The notes beneath the pieces are model-generated. The model was given only the letters and a program-made list of their open reading frames with translations. It was not told the DNA's origin and made no database searches. Position numbers and translations under genes: made by a program. Shown piece by piece: positions 53,084-62,333 of a DNA stretch of 63,718 nt (within the stretch, counting starts at the first letter, position 1; each line of letters starts with the position of its first letter). Where the stretch lies: assembly GCA_016871495.1 (NCBI GenBank), contig VHDF01000022.1:1-63718 (forward strand), given 5' to 3'. Origin of the DNA: Verrucomicrobiota bacterium. GTDB taxonomy: Bacteria; Verrucomicrobiota; Verrucomicrobiia; Limisphaerales; VHDF01.

Positions 53084-54223
53084 ATGAATTTTGTCGCCCT
53101 GCGCATGCTCACGGGCGATCGCGCCAAGTATCTGGGGCTGATTTTCGCCATCGCCTTCAGCACCTTCCTGCTCGAGAACCAGACGAGCATCTTCGCCGGC
53201 ATCCTGAGCCGGACGGCCAGCCAGATCAAGGATGTGCCCGAGGCGAGTGTCTGGGTGATGGATCCGGCCACGCAGTATTTCGAGGAGACCAAGCCCTTGA
53301 AAGAGACGGATCTCTTGCGCGTTCGCGGAGTCGAGGGAGTGGAGTTTGCCGTCCGCCTGTTCAAGAGCAATCCGGTGGCGCGCACCGCCTCCGGACGTTT
53401 CTCCCAGACCGTGGTCATGGGTTTGGACGATGCCACCTTGATCGGGGTGCCGCGGACCATGGTGCTCGGGAGCTGGGAGCGTCTCAACGAGCCCGACGCG
53501 GTGGTGATCGATCGAGCGGGCTACGCGTTGCTGTTTCCAGGCGAGCCGCTGGAGCTTGGCCGAAGGTTGGAGATGAACGACCACCAGGCCCGCATTGTTG
53601 GGATTTCGGAGGCCAAGCCTCCTTTCGTGAATTTTCCGGTATTGCACGCCCGCTACAGTGTTGCGGTGCAGTTCCAGGGGCGGGAGCGCCAACAGATGTC
53701 CTTCGTCGTCGGACGCCCGGTGCCGGGACTTTCGGCTGAAACACTGGCTCGCCGCCTTGAGGAGCGCACGGGTTTGCGCGCCCGCACGTCCCATGAATTC
53801 AGCTGGGACTGCATCCTTTATTACATGAAGCACACTGGAATCCCGGTCAATTTCGGCATCACCATTTCGATCGCGGTCATTGTTGGACTGGTGGTGTCCG
53901 GCCAGACCTTCTACCTCTTCACGGTGGAGCATTTGAGGCAGTTTGGAGCCCTTAAAGCGATCGGCGTTTCCGACCGGCGTTTGGCCGGCATGATCATGCT
54001 CCAGGCGGCCATGGTGGGATTCATCGGCTTTGCGCTGGGCACCGGAATGGCCGCGTTGTTCTTTGAGTTCTTCAGCCGGCAACTTCCGACGCGAGGCATC
54101 ATCCTCATGTGGCAAAACGTGGTGGGAGTGGGCGTGTTGATGCTCCTGGTCGTCCTCGCGGCGAGCCTCTTGAGTTTGAGAAGGGTGTGGGTGCTCGAAC
54201 CTGCCGTGGTGTTTCGAGGCTGA
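53084..54223 (+). CDS. ABC transporter permease, DevC/MacB (FtsX-like) family
   Basis: 379 residues from ATG 53084. Helix 1 (YLGLIFAIAFSTFLLENQ) is followed by a roughly 230-residue periplasmic domain and three C-terminal helices with the FtsX signature region (FTVEHLRQFGALKAIGVSDRR). This MacB-type topology occurs in DevC. It partners the ATPase 13 bp downstream. The substrate is unknown; DevBCA exports glycolipids in cyanobacteria, and MacAB exports drugs and toxins. Confidence 0.87.
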   Translation: MNFVALRMLTGDRAKYLGLIFAIAFSTFLLENQTSIFAGILSRTASQIKDVPEASVWVMDPATQYFEETKPLKETDLLRVRGVEGVEFAVRLFKSNPVARTASGRFSQTVVMGLDDATLIGVPRTMVLGSWERLNEPDAVVIDRAGYALLFPGEPLELGRRLEMNDHQARIVGISEAKPPFVNFPVLHARYSVAVQFQGRERQQMSFVVGRPVPGLSAETLARRLEERTGLRARTSHEFSWDCILYYMKHTGIPVNFGITISIAVIVGLVVSGQTFYLFTVEHLRQFGALKAIGVSDRRLAGMIMLQAAMVGFIGFALGTGMAALFFEFFSRQLPTRGIILMWQNVVGVGVLMLLVVLAASLLSLRRVWVLEPAVVFRG

Positions 54224-54236
54224 AACCGCTTTCCGA

Positions 54237-54971
54237 ATGCACCTTCAGGATTCCAACACCCGCGCCGTTCGTTGTTTCGATCTGAAGAAATTCTTTGGCG
54301 ACGGAGACGCCCGCATCGAGGCTCTGCGCGGAGTGAACTTTGAGGCCCAAGCGGGGCAGTTGACCTTTCTGGTGGGCCCGAGCGGATGCGGGAAGACCAC
54401 CTTGATCTCCGTCATCACGGGCCTGCTCGAAGCGAGCGGCGGCCATGTCGAGTTGTTCGGCGAGAACATCGCGAATCGTTCCGCGCACGAACGCATCGTC
54501 TTTCGCCGCCAGTCCCTGGGCTTTGTCTTCCAGCAATACAACCTCCTTCCCGCGTTGACCGCCGCCGAAAATGCGGCCGTCCCCCTGCTCGCTGCCGGAG
54601 TGCCACGCCGCGAGGCCGTGGATCGCGCCCGGGCCATGCTTTCCCGCCTGGGACTCGAGAATCGGGCGTCATCCATGCCGTCCAAACTGTCCGGAGGCCA
54701 GCAGCAGCGTGTCGCGCTGGCGCGGGCGCTTGTGCATGAACCCCGGCTGATCGTTTGCGACGAGCCCACCGCTGCCTTGGATCATGTCACGGGAGAAAGG
54801 GTCATGGAATTGCTCGTCGGGTCAGCCGTCGTTCCAGGCCGGGCCGTTATCGTGGTGACGCATGACAACCGCGTCTTTCATTTCGCCCACACCATCGCGC
54901 ATATGGACGACGGTCGCATCACCAGCGTCGAAGGCGGTCTGCCCTCTGTTTCCAACTCCTTCTCTCTATGA
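54237..54971 (+). CDS. ABC transporter ATP-binding protein, DevA/MacB (LolD-like) family
   Basis: 244 residues. Walker A GPSGCGKTT, Q-loop GFVFQQYNLLPALTAAENA (typical of LolD/MacB ATPases), signature LSGGQQQRVALARAL, Walker B LIVCDEPTAALD and switch VTHDNRVF are all canonical. It powers the FtsX-like permease by mechanotransmission. It overlaps the adaptor gene by ATGA. Confidence 0.92.
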   Translation: MHLQDSNTRAVRCFDLKKFFGDGDARIEALRGVNFEAQAGQLTFLVGPSGCGKTTLISVITGLLEASGGHVELFGENIANRSAHERIVFRRQSLGFVFQQYNLLPALTAAENAAVPLLAAGVPRREAVDRARAMLSRLGLENRASSMPSKLSGGQQQRVALARALVHEPRLIVCDEPTAALDHVTGERVMELLVGSAVVPGRAVIVVTHDNRVFHFAHTIAHMDDGRITSVEGGLPSVSNSFSL

Positions 54972-55981
54972 AGCACTTCCTGCTGCCGCTCTTCGCCGCG
55001 GCCATCCTGGCTCTCGCCACGTTTTCTGTGGTCCGAACCCAGCCCGCCAAGCTCGCTGCCGAACCGTCTTCTCCGCCGCCGCGAGCGGAGTTTACGCACC
55101 GAGTCGCCGCCGTGGGGATCGTCGAGCCTGTCTCGGAAAACATCTCCTTGGCCTCCCATTTGCCCGGGGTGGTGGAGGAGGTCTTGGTGCAAACCGGGGA
55201 TGAAGTGGCGAAAGGCCAGGCGCTGGTCAAACTTGACACCCGCACGCTGAAAGCCGAGTTGGCCGAGCGTGAGAGTGATCTCGCGTTGAAGCGGGCGGCG
55301 GTGCTTTCAGCGCTGGCCCGGGTCCGGAAGGCGGACTCAGGCTATGAGGATGCCAAGCGGCACTGGCAGTTCGCGAACGCCCTGAAGGATTCCCGGAGCC
55401 TCAGCGCGGAGGAGCTGTCGAGGCGAAAGGGTGCGATGGAGGTGATGGAAGCCGAGCGTGAAGCGGCGGAAGCGGAGGTCGGTTGGGCGCGGGCCGCGGA
55501 GGGTTTGGTGATGGTGGCGCTGAACAAGGTTCGGGTGGAATTGGAACGAAGTACCGTGACCGCTCCCAGGGCTGGACGTGTGCTTCAGTTGCGCATCAGG
55601 GCGGGGGAGTTTGCGCCCGCCGGCCCGGCCGCCGATCCGTGGCTGGTTTTGGGTGATGTCTCCGTTCTGCACGTTCGCGCCGACGTGGACGAGCACGAGG
55701 CCTGGCGGGTTAAGCCAGGCGCGCGGGCGGTGGCGCAGGTGCGCGGCAATGCGGCCTTGAGTTTTCCAGCCGCCTTCATCCGATTCGAACCGCTGGTGGT
55801 GCCGAAACGCTCGCTCACGGGATCCAGTTCAGAGCGCGTGGACACTCGGGTGCTCCAGGTGATTTACCGGGTGGACGCGCCGACTTCCTCTTTGATTGTC
55901 GGTCAACAGATGGATGTCTTCATCGAAGCCGATCCCATTCCGGGATCCGCGAACTCTTCCCGCGCCGCAACGAGTTTATGA
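54968..55981 (+). CDS. Periplasmic adaptor (HlyD/DevB membrane-fusion) protein
   Basis: 337 residues. The N-terminal anchor (LLPLFAAAILALATFSVV) precedes a lipoyl/barrel-sandwich half (GVVEEVLVQTGDEVAKGQAL). A helical hairpin (about residues 90-190, Ala/Glu/Arg-rich) and the second lipoyl half (STVTAPRAGRVLQLRIRAGE) follow, then a beta-barrel domain (VDEHEAWRVKPGARAVAQV). It links the ABC permease to the outer-membrane channel encoded next (ATGA overlap). Confidence 0.9.
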   Translation: MKHFLLPLFAAAILALATFSVVRTQPAKLAAEPSSPPPRAEFTHRVAAVGIVEPVSENISLASHLPGVVEEVLVQTGDEVAKGQALVKLDTRTLKAELAERESDLALKRAAVLSALARVRKADSGYEDAKRHWQFANALKDSRSLSAEELSRRKGAMEVMEAEREAAEAEVGWARAAEGLVMVALNKVRVELERSTVTAPRAGRVLQLRIRAGEFAPAGPAADPWLVLGDVSVLHVRADVDEHEAWRVKPGARAVAQVRGNAALSFPAAFIRFEPLVVPKRSLTGSSSERVDTRVLQVIYRVDAPTSSLIVGQQMDVFIEADPIPGSANSSRAATSL

Positions 55982-57480
55982 AGCAACCCGCGACTTGGGT
56001 GATGATCGTTTCCGTGCTTGCGCTCGCGGCGGGTTGCCGGGTGGGCGAGATGGATGTCAGGCCCGCATCAAACTTGCCGGCTCGTTTCATCGAGAGCGGG
56101 AGCGCCTTGGCGGAGGAGGCGCGGGCTCCGGACCAAGGGTTGGAGTGGTGGAAGGTGTTTCGCGACGCCGAGTTGGACGCACGAATGGCGCGGGTGCTGG
56201 AGGCCAACCACGATCTGCGTTTGGCGGGCGCGCGTTGGGAGGAGGCGAGAGCGGCGGCGGGATTGGCGCGGACTCCGCTTCATCCCAAACTGGATGGCGC
56301 GGCGCAGACCGGCCGCTCACGATTGAGCGGGGAGTCGCTCAACGGCAGGCAAATCCGCCAGGCGGGGCAACCGCTCGAGAACAATCTGTTTCACGCGGGA
56401 GTGGATGCGAGTTGGGAGATTGATGTCTTCGGAGCGGTTCGTTGGGGTGCCGAAGCGGCGAGCGCGGATTGGGAGGTGGCCGAGGAACATCGACGCGACG
56501 TCCAGATTCAGGTGCTGGCGGAAACGGGGCTGGCGTGGGTTGATTATGGTGCCGCGACTCGCTTGTCGAAGCTGGCCCGGGATCACGCCCGGGTTCATGA
56601 ATCGACGCTCGCGCTCGCCTCGGATCGGCGCCGGGCCGGGGTGGGAACTGAGTTGGACGAGGCACGGGCTCAAGCGCAATGGCATTCCACCCAGGCCCGA
56701 ATCCCTGAACTCGAAGAGCAAGCCCGGCGAGCTTGGCACCGTTTGGCGGTCCTGGAGGGCCGGCCGGCCTCAGCGACGGAGCCCTCAGAACCGTTGAGCC
56801 CCACTCTTGCTCAAACTGAATTGAGGGTTCCGATCGGATTGCCTTCCGAACTTTTGCAGCGCAGGCCCGACGTGCGGAAGGCGGAGCGGGAGCTGGCCGC
56901 CGCCACCGCCCGAGCGGGATTGGCGCGGACGGAATGGTTTCCACGGTTTTACCTGACCGGTGCCGCCGGACTCGAGAGTGTGGAAGCCTCGGATTTTTTG
57001 GACGGAGGGAGCCGGTTTTGGTCTTTGGGACCCTCGATTCGCTGGCCGATTCTCCACGCAGGGAGGATCCGGCGTCATGTGGAAATCCAGGACGCTCGGA
57101 GAGGCCAGGCCTGGATTCGTTATGAACAGGCGATCGCCAAGGCTTTGGAAGACGTGGAGACGGCATTGGTGGGATTCGGTCGCGAGCAGGAAAGAAACCA
57201 CATGCTGCGGGAAGCCGGGAAAGCGGCAGCCCTGGCCTCACGGCTGGCTTCGGATCGTTACGAGGCCGGTGTCACGGGTTTTCAGGACGTCTTGGAAGCG
57301 CAGCGAGTGGACTTGGAAGCCCAGGCTGGAGTAGTGGAAAGCGATCAAACTTTGGCCAAGCACTTGATTCGATTATACAAGGCGCTTGGCGGAGGCTGGA
57401 GTCCTGTTTCCACCGCGGCATCGCATGGAGCCAAAGGATCCAACGGACTGCCGCTTGATTTGCCATCCGATCCCCAGTAG
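55978..57480 (+). CDS. Outer-membrane efflux lipoprotein, NodT/TolC family
   Basis: 500 residues. Lipobox LAAGC (Cys20) and WWKVFRDAELDARMARVLEAN begin the RND/NodT-type outer-membrane factor. Two TolC-like repeats follow, including LPSELLQRRPDVRKAERELAAATA and the late YEAGVTGFQDVLEAQR. The trimer would form the exit duct for the adaptor/ABC pair, making the operon a self-contained tripartite exporter. Confidence 0.92.
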   Translation: MKQPATWVMIVSVLALAAGCRVGEMDVRPASNLPARFIESGSALAEEARAPDQGLEWWKVFRDAELDARMARVLEANHDLRLAGARWEEARAAAGLARTPLHPKLDGAAQTGRSRLSGESLNGRQIRQAGQPLENNLFHAGVDASWEIDVFGAVRWGAEAASADWEVAEEHRRDVQIQVLAETGLAWVDYGAATRLSKLARDHARVHESTLALASDRRRAGVGTELDEARAQAQWHSTQARIPELEEQARRAWHRLAVLEGRPASATEPSEPLSPTLAQTELRVPIGLPSELLQRRPDVRKAERELAAATARAGLARTEWFPRFYLTGAAGLESVEASDFLDGGSRFWSLGPSIRWPILHAGRIRRHVEIQDARRGQAWIRYEQAIAKALEDVETALVGFGREQERNHMLREAGKAAALASRLASDRYEAGVTGFQDVLEAQRVDLEAQAGVVESDQTLAKHLIRLYKALGGGWSPVSTAASHGAKGSNGLPLDLPSDPQ

Positions 57481-57661
57481 AGCCGCCAAAACCAACCGCG
57501 CCTTCTTCGAACCCCACGGGCTCATGCGGCGACTGAGAACACGTCAACCAACTCTGGAATAGGCTCTCCATGCTCCAGTCGATCTGCCATCACCCGTAAA
57601 GCCAGCGCCGGGATTGGAGGTCAGAAGTCCGCTGGATGCGGGGTGACGCGATTTCAGCTCC

Positions 57662-57735
57662 AGTCTCCTCGGGCCAACCACGTCGTCACGCTGTCCACGC
57701 TGAGGTGCCGTGAACGGCGCGCTCCGAAGGTCACG
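57662..57735 (+). repeat. Repeat family D, long copy D3
   Basis: tcctcgggccaaccacgtcg, CAcgctgtccacgctgagg and tgccgtgaacggcgcgctcc run together here and again, with few changes, at 60636. The core is shared with D1. It lies in the 57481-57890 spacer, otherwise without visible features. Confidence 0.75.
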
Positions 57736-57890
57736 GCTTCACGCCGGGTTCGAACCATGAGTGGAATCACCGAAGTTCATGAAAACAGCGAAGAGGGAAA
57801 TGGGGCAAGATTTCGATCATCTGCAAGATCTCTGTCCCCAGGGAATTCACGCCGTCCCCAGAGAACTTACGCCCTCCTTGCGATTTCTTC

Positions 57891-59426
57891 TTAGCGGCGA
57901 GGTGGCGTCGAGGTCGCGGCGCGGATCGCGGCTTTTACCTCTTCGGAGCCGTCATTCCGGTCGGGAATCTTGGCGCCGGCCGCCAGCAACTGTGTGACCA
58001 CGCCCACGTAATCCCCCGACTTGCAGTGCCAGCCGTGCTGCGAGCCGTGAATAGCCCAACCGAGTGGCGTGCTGGCGAAATCGGCATCCCTGGCTTCGAG
58101 CGGCGGATTGTATCGAAGGAGAACGCGGGCCATGTCCGCGTTGCCATGAAAACTCGCCCAATGCAACGGCGTGGCGCGATGCTGTCCCAATGCGTCGATG
58201 GGCAAACCCGCTTCCAGCATGAGGCGCACGGCGTCGGTTTTGTTGTTGCGCGCGGCGTGGGCGACATGGCGGCGATAGGCTTCGGACAATCGCGCGGTGA
58301 GTCCGGGATGCTCGCCCAACAACGCTCCGACGGCATCCTCGTTCCCCGCCCAGCAGGCGACGATCAGTCGCACTTCGACAGAACTGCGTTCCTGAAGCAA
58401 CCGCGCGACATCCACGTGGCCGAATCGTTCCGCCACTTCGTGCGGGGATGCGTGCCAGCCAAGTGTCCATTGATAAATCGTTCCTCCTGACCTTGATCGG
58501 GATTTAGGGAAGAACTCGTCCGTAACCCGCAGATGGATGCAGCCGGGGTCCGCGTCGAGATGCCGTCGGGTCAATGCCAAGTCACCCAGCGAGGCGGCCA
58601 TGAGCAGGTCGGTTCGACATCCGCGCTGCACCAGGAACCGCGCGATGTCCTGGCGGTCGCTGAGCATGTATTGGGCTGGGGTCGATTCGTGGTCCACGTC
58701 ACGCGCGTCGATCTCCGCGCCGTGATCGAGGAGAAAGGCCGCGATCTCGACGGTACTGGCGAAATGCAGGGGAGTTTGGCCATCGCCTCCGCGGGCATGA
58801 ACCAACGCCGGGTCGGCCTCGACCCGTTCCCGCAGTTTCTCCAAGAAGCCGAGCCGGGCGGCAGCGTGAACATCGATGACCGCTCCGCGCTGGATCGCGT
58901 AGTTCGCGAGTTCTGGCGGCGCTTGGTCCAGCAACCCGAATCCGCCGGCCCACCAACGGCTCCGGGCGTTGATGTCCGCGCCGGCCTCCAGCAAGACGTC
59001 CAGCATGGCGCGACTGCGTACATTGAGGAGGGGGGGCGAATCGAACGGACCGATGGGGTCATTAATGCGGGCTTTGAGGGCGGGGTGACGCTCGAGCACG
59101 AGGCGCAGCAAGGCCGCATCGTCCTCCTTGAAGGCTTCGTGGCATAACTCCATCGGATCGCCCGAATCGAGCCGCACGGCTTCGACGTGTTCCTTGAGCT
59201 TGGTCCAACTTTCAAAGCCGTATTCGCGGGCGATGACGCATTGAGCGTTCGCGAGCGAGATTGACGGGGCGGGGTGAGGCGCGTCGGGAACATCTTGCCC
59301 GCTTTGAGAGCTTTCACGAAACCGCCGCGCTGCGGACGGATCGCCGGCACGGTATGAACGGAGGAGATCTTTGGCCTGATTCTTGAGGTGCTCAAGATTG
59401 GGCCGCGGAGGAAGCGACTGGGGCAT
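57891..59426 (-). CDS. Ankyrin-repeat protein
   Basis: 511 residues, no signal peptide. The N-terminal 75 residues (RPNLEHLKNQAKDLLRSYRA, CVIAREYGFESWTKLKEHVE) form a conserved leader found on many bacterial ankyrin proteins. Ankyrin units follow: GQTPLHFASTVEIAAFLLDHGAEIDARD, STPAQYMLSDRQDIARFLVQRG-like and ATPLHWASFHGNADMARVLL. It probably mediates protein contacts. It is monocistronic, on the minus strand between repeats D3 and C2. Confidence 0.85.
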   Translation of the reverse strand: MPQSLPPRPNLEHLKNQAKDLLRSYRAGDPSAARRFRESSQSGQDVPDAPHPAPSISLANAQCVIAREYGFESWTKLKEHVEAVRLDSGDPMELCHEAFKEDDAALLRLVLERHPALKARINDPIGPFDSPPLLNVRSRAMLDVLLEAGADINARSRWWAGGFGLLDQAPPELANYAIQRGAVIDVHAAARLGFLEKLRERVEADPALVHARGGDGQTPLHFASTVEIAAFLLDHGAEIDARDVDHESTPAQYMLSDRQDIARFLVQRGCRTDLLMAASLGDLALTRRHLDADPGCIHLRVTDEFFPKSRSRSGGTIYQWTLGWHASPHEVAERFGHVDVARLLQERSSVEVRLIVACWAGNEDAVGALLGEHPGLTARLSEAYRRHVAHAARNNKTDAVRLMLEAGLPIDALGQHRATPLHWASFHGNADMARVLLRYNPPLEARDADFASTPLGWAIHGSQHGWHCKSGDYVGVVTQLLAAGAKIPDRNDGSEEVKAAIRAATSTPPRR

Positions 59427-59607
59427 GGAACCTTTCTGCTATCGCCTGGAGTCCGCGAACAGGCAGCATCAAGGTTGTCATGTTGACGACATGGGCAGGT
59501 GGGCTAAGCCCTTTCCGCGGACCGGGACGCGTCCTAAACGCGCGGATAGCAAGCCAGAGCTGTGGAAGGGTGTCAAGGCAGCCCGGCTGAGTTCCCTTTC
59601 CATCCGT

Positions 59608-59733
59608 GCATCCCGATGTTGTTGGTAGGGCGGGCCTGTCCCAGCCCGCCGCCCACTGGATGCAAAACATCATGCTCCGGCGGCGCGCCGGGACGGACGC
59701 GCCCTACCTGCATCACCGGCAACATCGGGATGC
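59608..59733. repeat. Repeat family C, copy C2 (MITE-like)
   Basis: GCATCCCGATGTTG (59608-59621) and CAACATCGGGATGC (59720-59733) are 14-bp perfect terminal inverted repeats. The 126-bp body differs from C1 at only about two internal bases (for example CACTGG for CACGGG), indicating recent copying. It lies in the 1.3-kb gene-free stretch 59427-60734. Confidence 0.88.
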
Positions 59734-60462
59734 GCCGCCTTTCCATTCTGTCTGACTTCCGGAATCAAGTCCTCGGTCTATCCGTGAAAAATTCGCGACA
59801 TCCGCGGTTGGAAAAAGCCTGGCAGGCCTCGAAATCGAGGCTTCGATGCACTCCACTCATGTGTTTTGTGGTTGAAACACGAGAAAGCCCATTGACCGGG
59901 GATGGCGCGGATAGCGAAGGTGGGACATTCAAGATCTCCGTCCCTAGCCGATCTTCGCATCGCCCGGCCCAACCGCGGGTGTGGTCAGCGCCAACCCATC
60001 ATCATCGGCAGGGCGAGGTTCCACCCCAGCCCTGATTTCTCCGCAGGATCCAAGAACGCCAATTGAGCTGCTCACCTACCCTAAAGAATCATTCGCCTGC
60101 ACGCGTGTTGACGGAGTGACGACTCGCTCGATCACCCGGGTTGAGGATTGTCCAGGGCTCGGGTGGAACCTCGCCCTCCCGATCACGATGACGCGCTAAC
60201 TCCGGTCCACTTGACTCACGTTCACCCTCGATGGTTCGGCTGTTGAGGTCAACGGCATGGGGTACGCCAAGCGCACTCCGCTCCCAGTCTCTGCGTCCTT
60301 CGCGGCCTCTGCGCGCGGAAAAGCAAAAGGCCTCGCACCCAACCCGCGACGAACGCAATGGAAACCAGCGTGATCTCGAACCGGCAAAGCGGAACCACGA
60401 CGGCCGAGGTCATCGCGAAGTCCTAGGCGGTTTGAGCGGCGTTGTTCCAGGAGGTGGACGGC

Positions 60463-60566
60463 TCTCACGGAGGCACAGAGACACGGGGAGAAAGCATCCG
60501 AAGCCCGTCTCGTTCACCGGTTCAAGCATGCTTCCCCTCTCTCCGTGCCTTCGTGGTTCCGTGAGA
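60463..60566. repeat. Long imperfect inverted repeat G
   Basis: TCTCACGGAGGCACAGAGAC at the left and GTGGTTCCGTGAGA at the right belong to roughly 35-bp arms (60463-60497 and 60528-60566) that pair imperfectly around a 30-bp loop. The wording resembles the cacggagacacggag-type repeats seen between genes in many environmental genomes. Nothing else is recognised between C2 and D4. Confidence 0.55.
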
Positions 60567-60635
60567 TACCCTTCCTGCTCTGTCTCATCATTCGATTCGA
60601 AGGTTGGGATCACCGAGCCCGAGAACTTTGCCCCC

Positions 60636-60712
60636 AGCGAACTCCTCGGCCCAATCACGTCGTCAAGCTGTCCACGGTGAGGCGCCGTGAACGGCGCGCT
60701 CCGAGATCAAGA
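60636..60712 (+). repeat. Repeat family D, long copy D4
   Basis: ctcctcggcccaatcacgtc, CAagctgtccacggtgagg and cgccgtgaacggcgcgctcc match D3 over about 65 bp. It abuts the 3' end of mtnA (60735), like B4 and E1, which also lie at gene 3' ends. Confidence 0.75.
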
Positions 60713-60734
60713 TCAACACCCCTCCGCGAAGGTG

Positions 60735-61844
60735 TCAAATCGCTCTTGGGCATCCGAGTCGCTGACGATTCGTCCAAAGCGCTTGAGGGGCGATGATGCC
60801 GCGAGGGGTGATGAACCCGGTGATCAGCGCGCCCGGGGTGACATCGAAGCCCGGATTGAGGGCTCTACTGCCAGGGGCGGCGATTCGGACTTGAGTCCGT
60901 CCTGTCCTGCGGTTCCATCCCCAGGCGCTGAGGACTTCCTCGGGGTCGCGTTCCTCGATCGGGATTTGGGCGCCGTTTTCCAGTTGCCAATCGAGCGTTG
61001 AGAGGGGAATGGCGACGTAGAAGGGGATGCCATGGCGGTGGGCGAGCACGGCTTTGGTGTAGGTGCCGATTTTGTTGGCCGCGTCTCCGGTGCGGGCCAC
61101 GACGCGGTCGCTGCCAACGATCACGCAGTCGATTTGACCACGTTGCATGAGGTATCCGGCCGCATTGTCGGCGATCACGGCGTGTTCGACACCGTGTTGC
61201 CCGAGTTCCCATGCGGTGAGGGAAGCGCCCTGGCAGCGGGGTCGGGTTTCGTCGCAAAAGACGACGAAGCGCCGGCCGCGGCGATGGGCTTCGTAGATCG
61301 GGGCGGTGGCGGATCCGACATCAACGAACGCCAGGGCGCCCGCGTTGCAATGGGTCAGAATGCGGTGCCCGTTCTTGACCAGTTGAGCTCCATGCCGGCC
61401 GAGTTCGAGACAGTGGTGGACGTCCTCATCCGCAAACGCCTCCGCCAAGGTGAGCGCGAGTTCGGTGAAGTGGATGGGGGAATCCGCGCTTTCGAGTTCC
61501 GCCAGCATGCTGTTCATGGCGTTGACGGGATCGACGGCGGTGGGGCGCGCTTGGGCGAGAGCGGCACACACCTTCAAGGCGTCCTTTCGCAGTCCGGCAA
61601 GGGTCTTAGCGCGGGAGGCGCGGATGCCTTGGGCGAGTCCGAAAGCTGCGGTGGCGCCGATGGCGCCGGCGCCGCGCACGACCATATCGCGGATGGCCCG
61701 GGCGGTGTGGCGAAAGTCCGAGGTGCGGTGGAAGGCCAGTTGATGGGGGAGCAGGCGTTGATCGATGAGGATCACCTCGTTGCGGCGGGCGTCGAATCGA
61801 ACGGTGCGAATGTCCCGGGGTTGGCCGCGGAGGCGGACGCGCAT
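60735..61844 (-). CDS. mtnA: S-methyl-5-thioribose-1-phosphate isomerase family (eIF2B-like)
   Basis: 369 residues from ATG 61844; the upstream extension overlaps the preceding gene and has no match. MVVRGAGAIGATAAFGLAQG, LTHCNAGALAFVDVG (catalytic Cys), FCDETRPRCQGASLTAWEL and VGSDRVVARTGDAANKIGTY (catalytic Asp) are the MtnA/aIF2B isomerase motifs. The last reads RTGD where classical MtnA has NGD with one residue fewer, a known variant branch, so methylthioribose-1-P or a related deoxypentose-1-P could be the substrate. No other methionine-salvage gene is nearby. It is third in a purC-led operon. Confidence 0.83.
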   Translation of the reverse strand: MRVRLRGQPRDIRTVRFDARRNEVILIDQRLLPHQLAFHRTSDFRHTARAIRDMVVRGAGAIGATAAFGLAQGIRASRAKTLAGLRKDALKVCAALAQARPTAVDPVNAMNSMLAELESADSPIHFTELALTLAEAFADEDVHHCLELGRHGAQLVKNGHRILTHCNAGALAFVDVGSATAPIYEAHRRGRRFVVFCDETRPRCQGASLTAWELGQHGVEHAVIADNAAGYLMQRGQIDCVIVGSDRVVARTGDAANKIGTYTKAVLAHRHGIPFYVAIPLSTLDWQLENGAQIPIEERDPEEVLSAWGWNRRTGRTQVRIAAPGSRALNPGFDVTPGALITGFITPRGIIAPQALWTNRQRLGCPRAI

Positions 61845-61849
61845 GGAGC

Positions 61850-62329
61850 TTACCAGAGGAAGGAAGTTTGTTCGGCGAGCAGACGGTTCCCGTCCCACAG
61901 GGAGGCACGCCACGCGGAGACTTCGCGGGCTTGAGCGAAGGCGTCACCTTCCAGGGTCAGCGAAGTCCAGGTGCGCCGGAATCTCTTGGGTTGCCAGTCG
62001 CGTTCGAGGATTTGGGTGGAACCGTTTCCCAGGCGCAGTTCCATTTTCAATTTCAGGGGACCTGATCCTGAGGCGGAAGGGCGTGGGGAGAGCAGGATGT
62101 CGTAGCGCAGGGCGGAACAGCGTTCAGGGTTGCGCCGGAGTTCGGCCTGGTAAGCATCCCTTTCGAAAAGGCTGGGGGACAGGGCGGCGCGGCCTTGTTG
62201 ATCCAGGAAATGCGGCAGCACTTTCAGGATGGGAGATTTGCCGGTGGGCGAAGGGGTTTCCGCCTGGGCGGCGTAGGCAGTCCCTGCGATGAGACTCCAG
62301 AGGCCGAGAATGATGCTGATCCGGAGCAT
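61850..62329 (-). CDS. Small secreted hypothetical protein
   Basis: 159 residues with a clear signal peptide (IILGLWSLIAGTAYAAQA). The body has no motif I recognise. It is rich in Arg/Leu and contains QAELRRNPERCSALRYDILL and WRASLWDGNRLLAEQTSFLW, suggesting a small beta-rich periplasmic domain. It sits 4 bp after purC and 5 bp before mtnA on the same strand, so it is co-transcribed with them. Confidence 0.7.
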   Translation of the reverse strand: MLRISIILGLWSLIAGTAYAAQAETPSPTGKSPILKVLPHFLDQQGRAALSPSLFERDAYQAELRRNPERCSALRYDILLSPRPSASGSGPLKLKMELRLGNGSTQILERDWQPKRFRRTWTSLTLEGDAFAQAREVSAWRASLWDGNRLLAEQTSFLW

Positions 62330-62333
62330 GATT

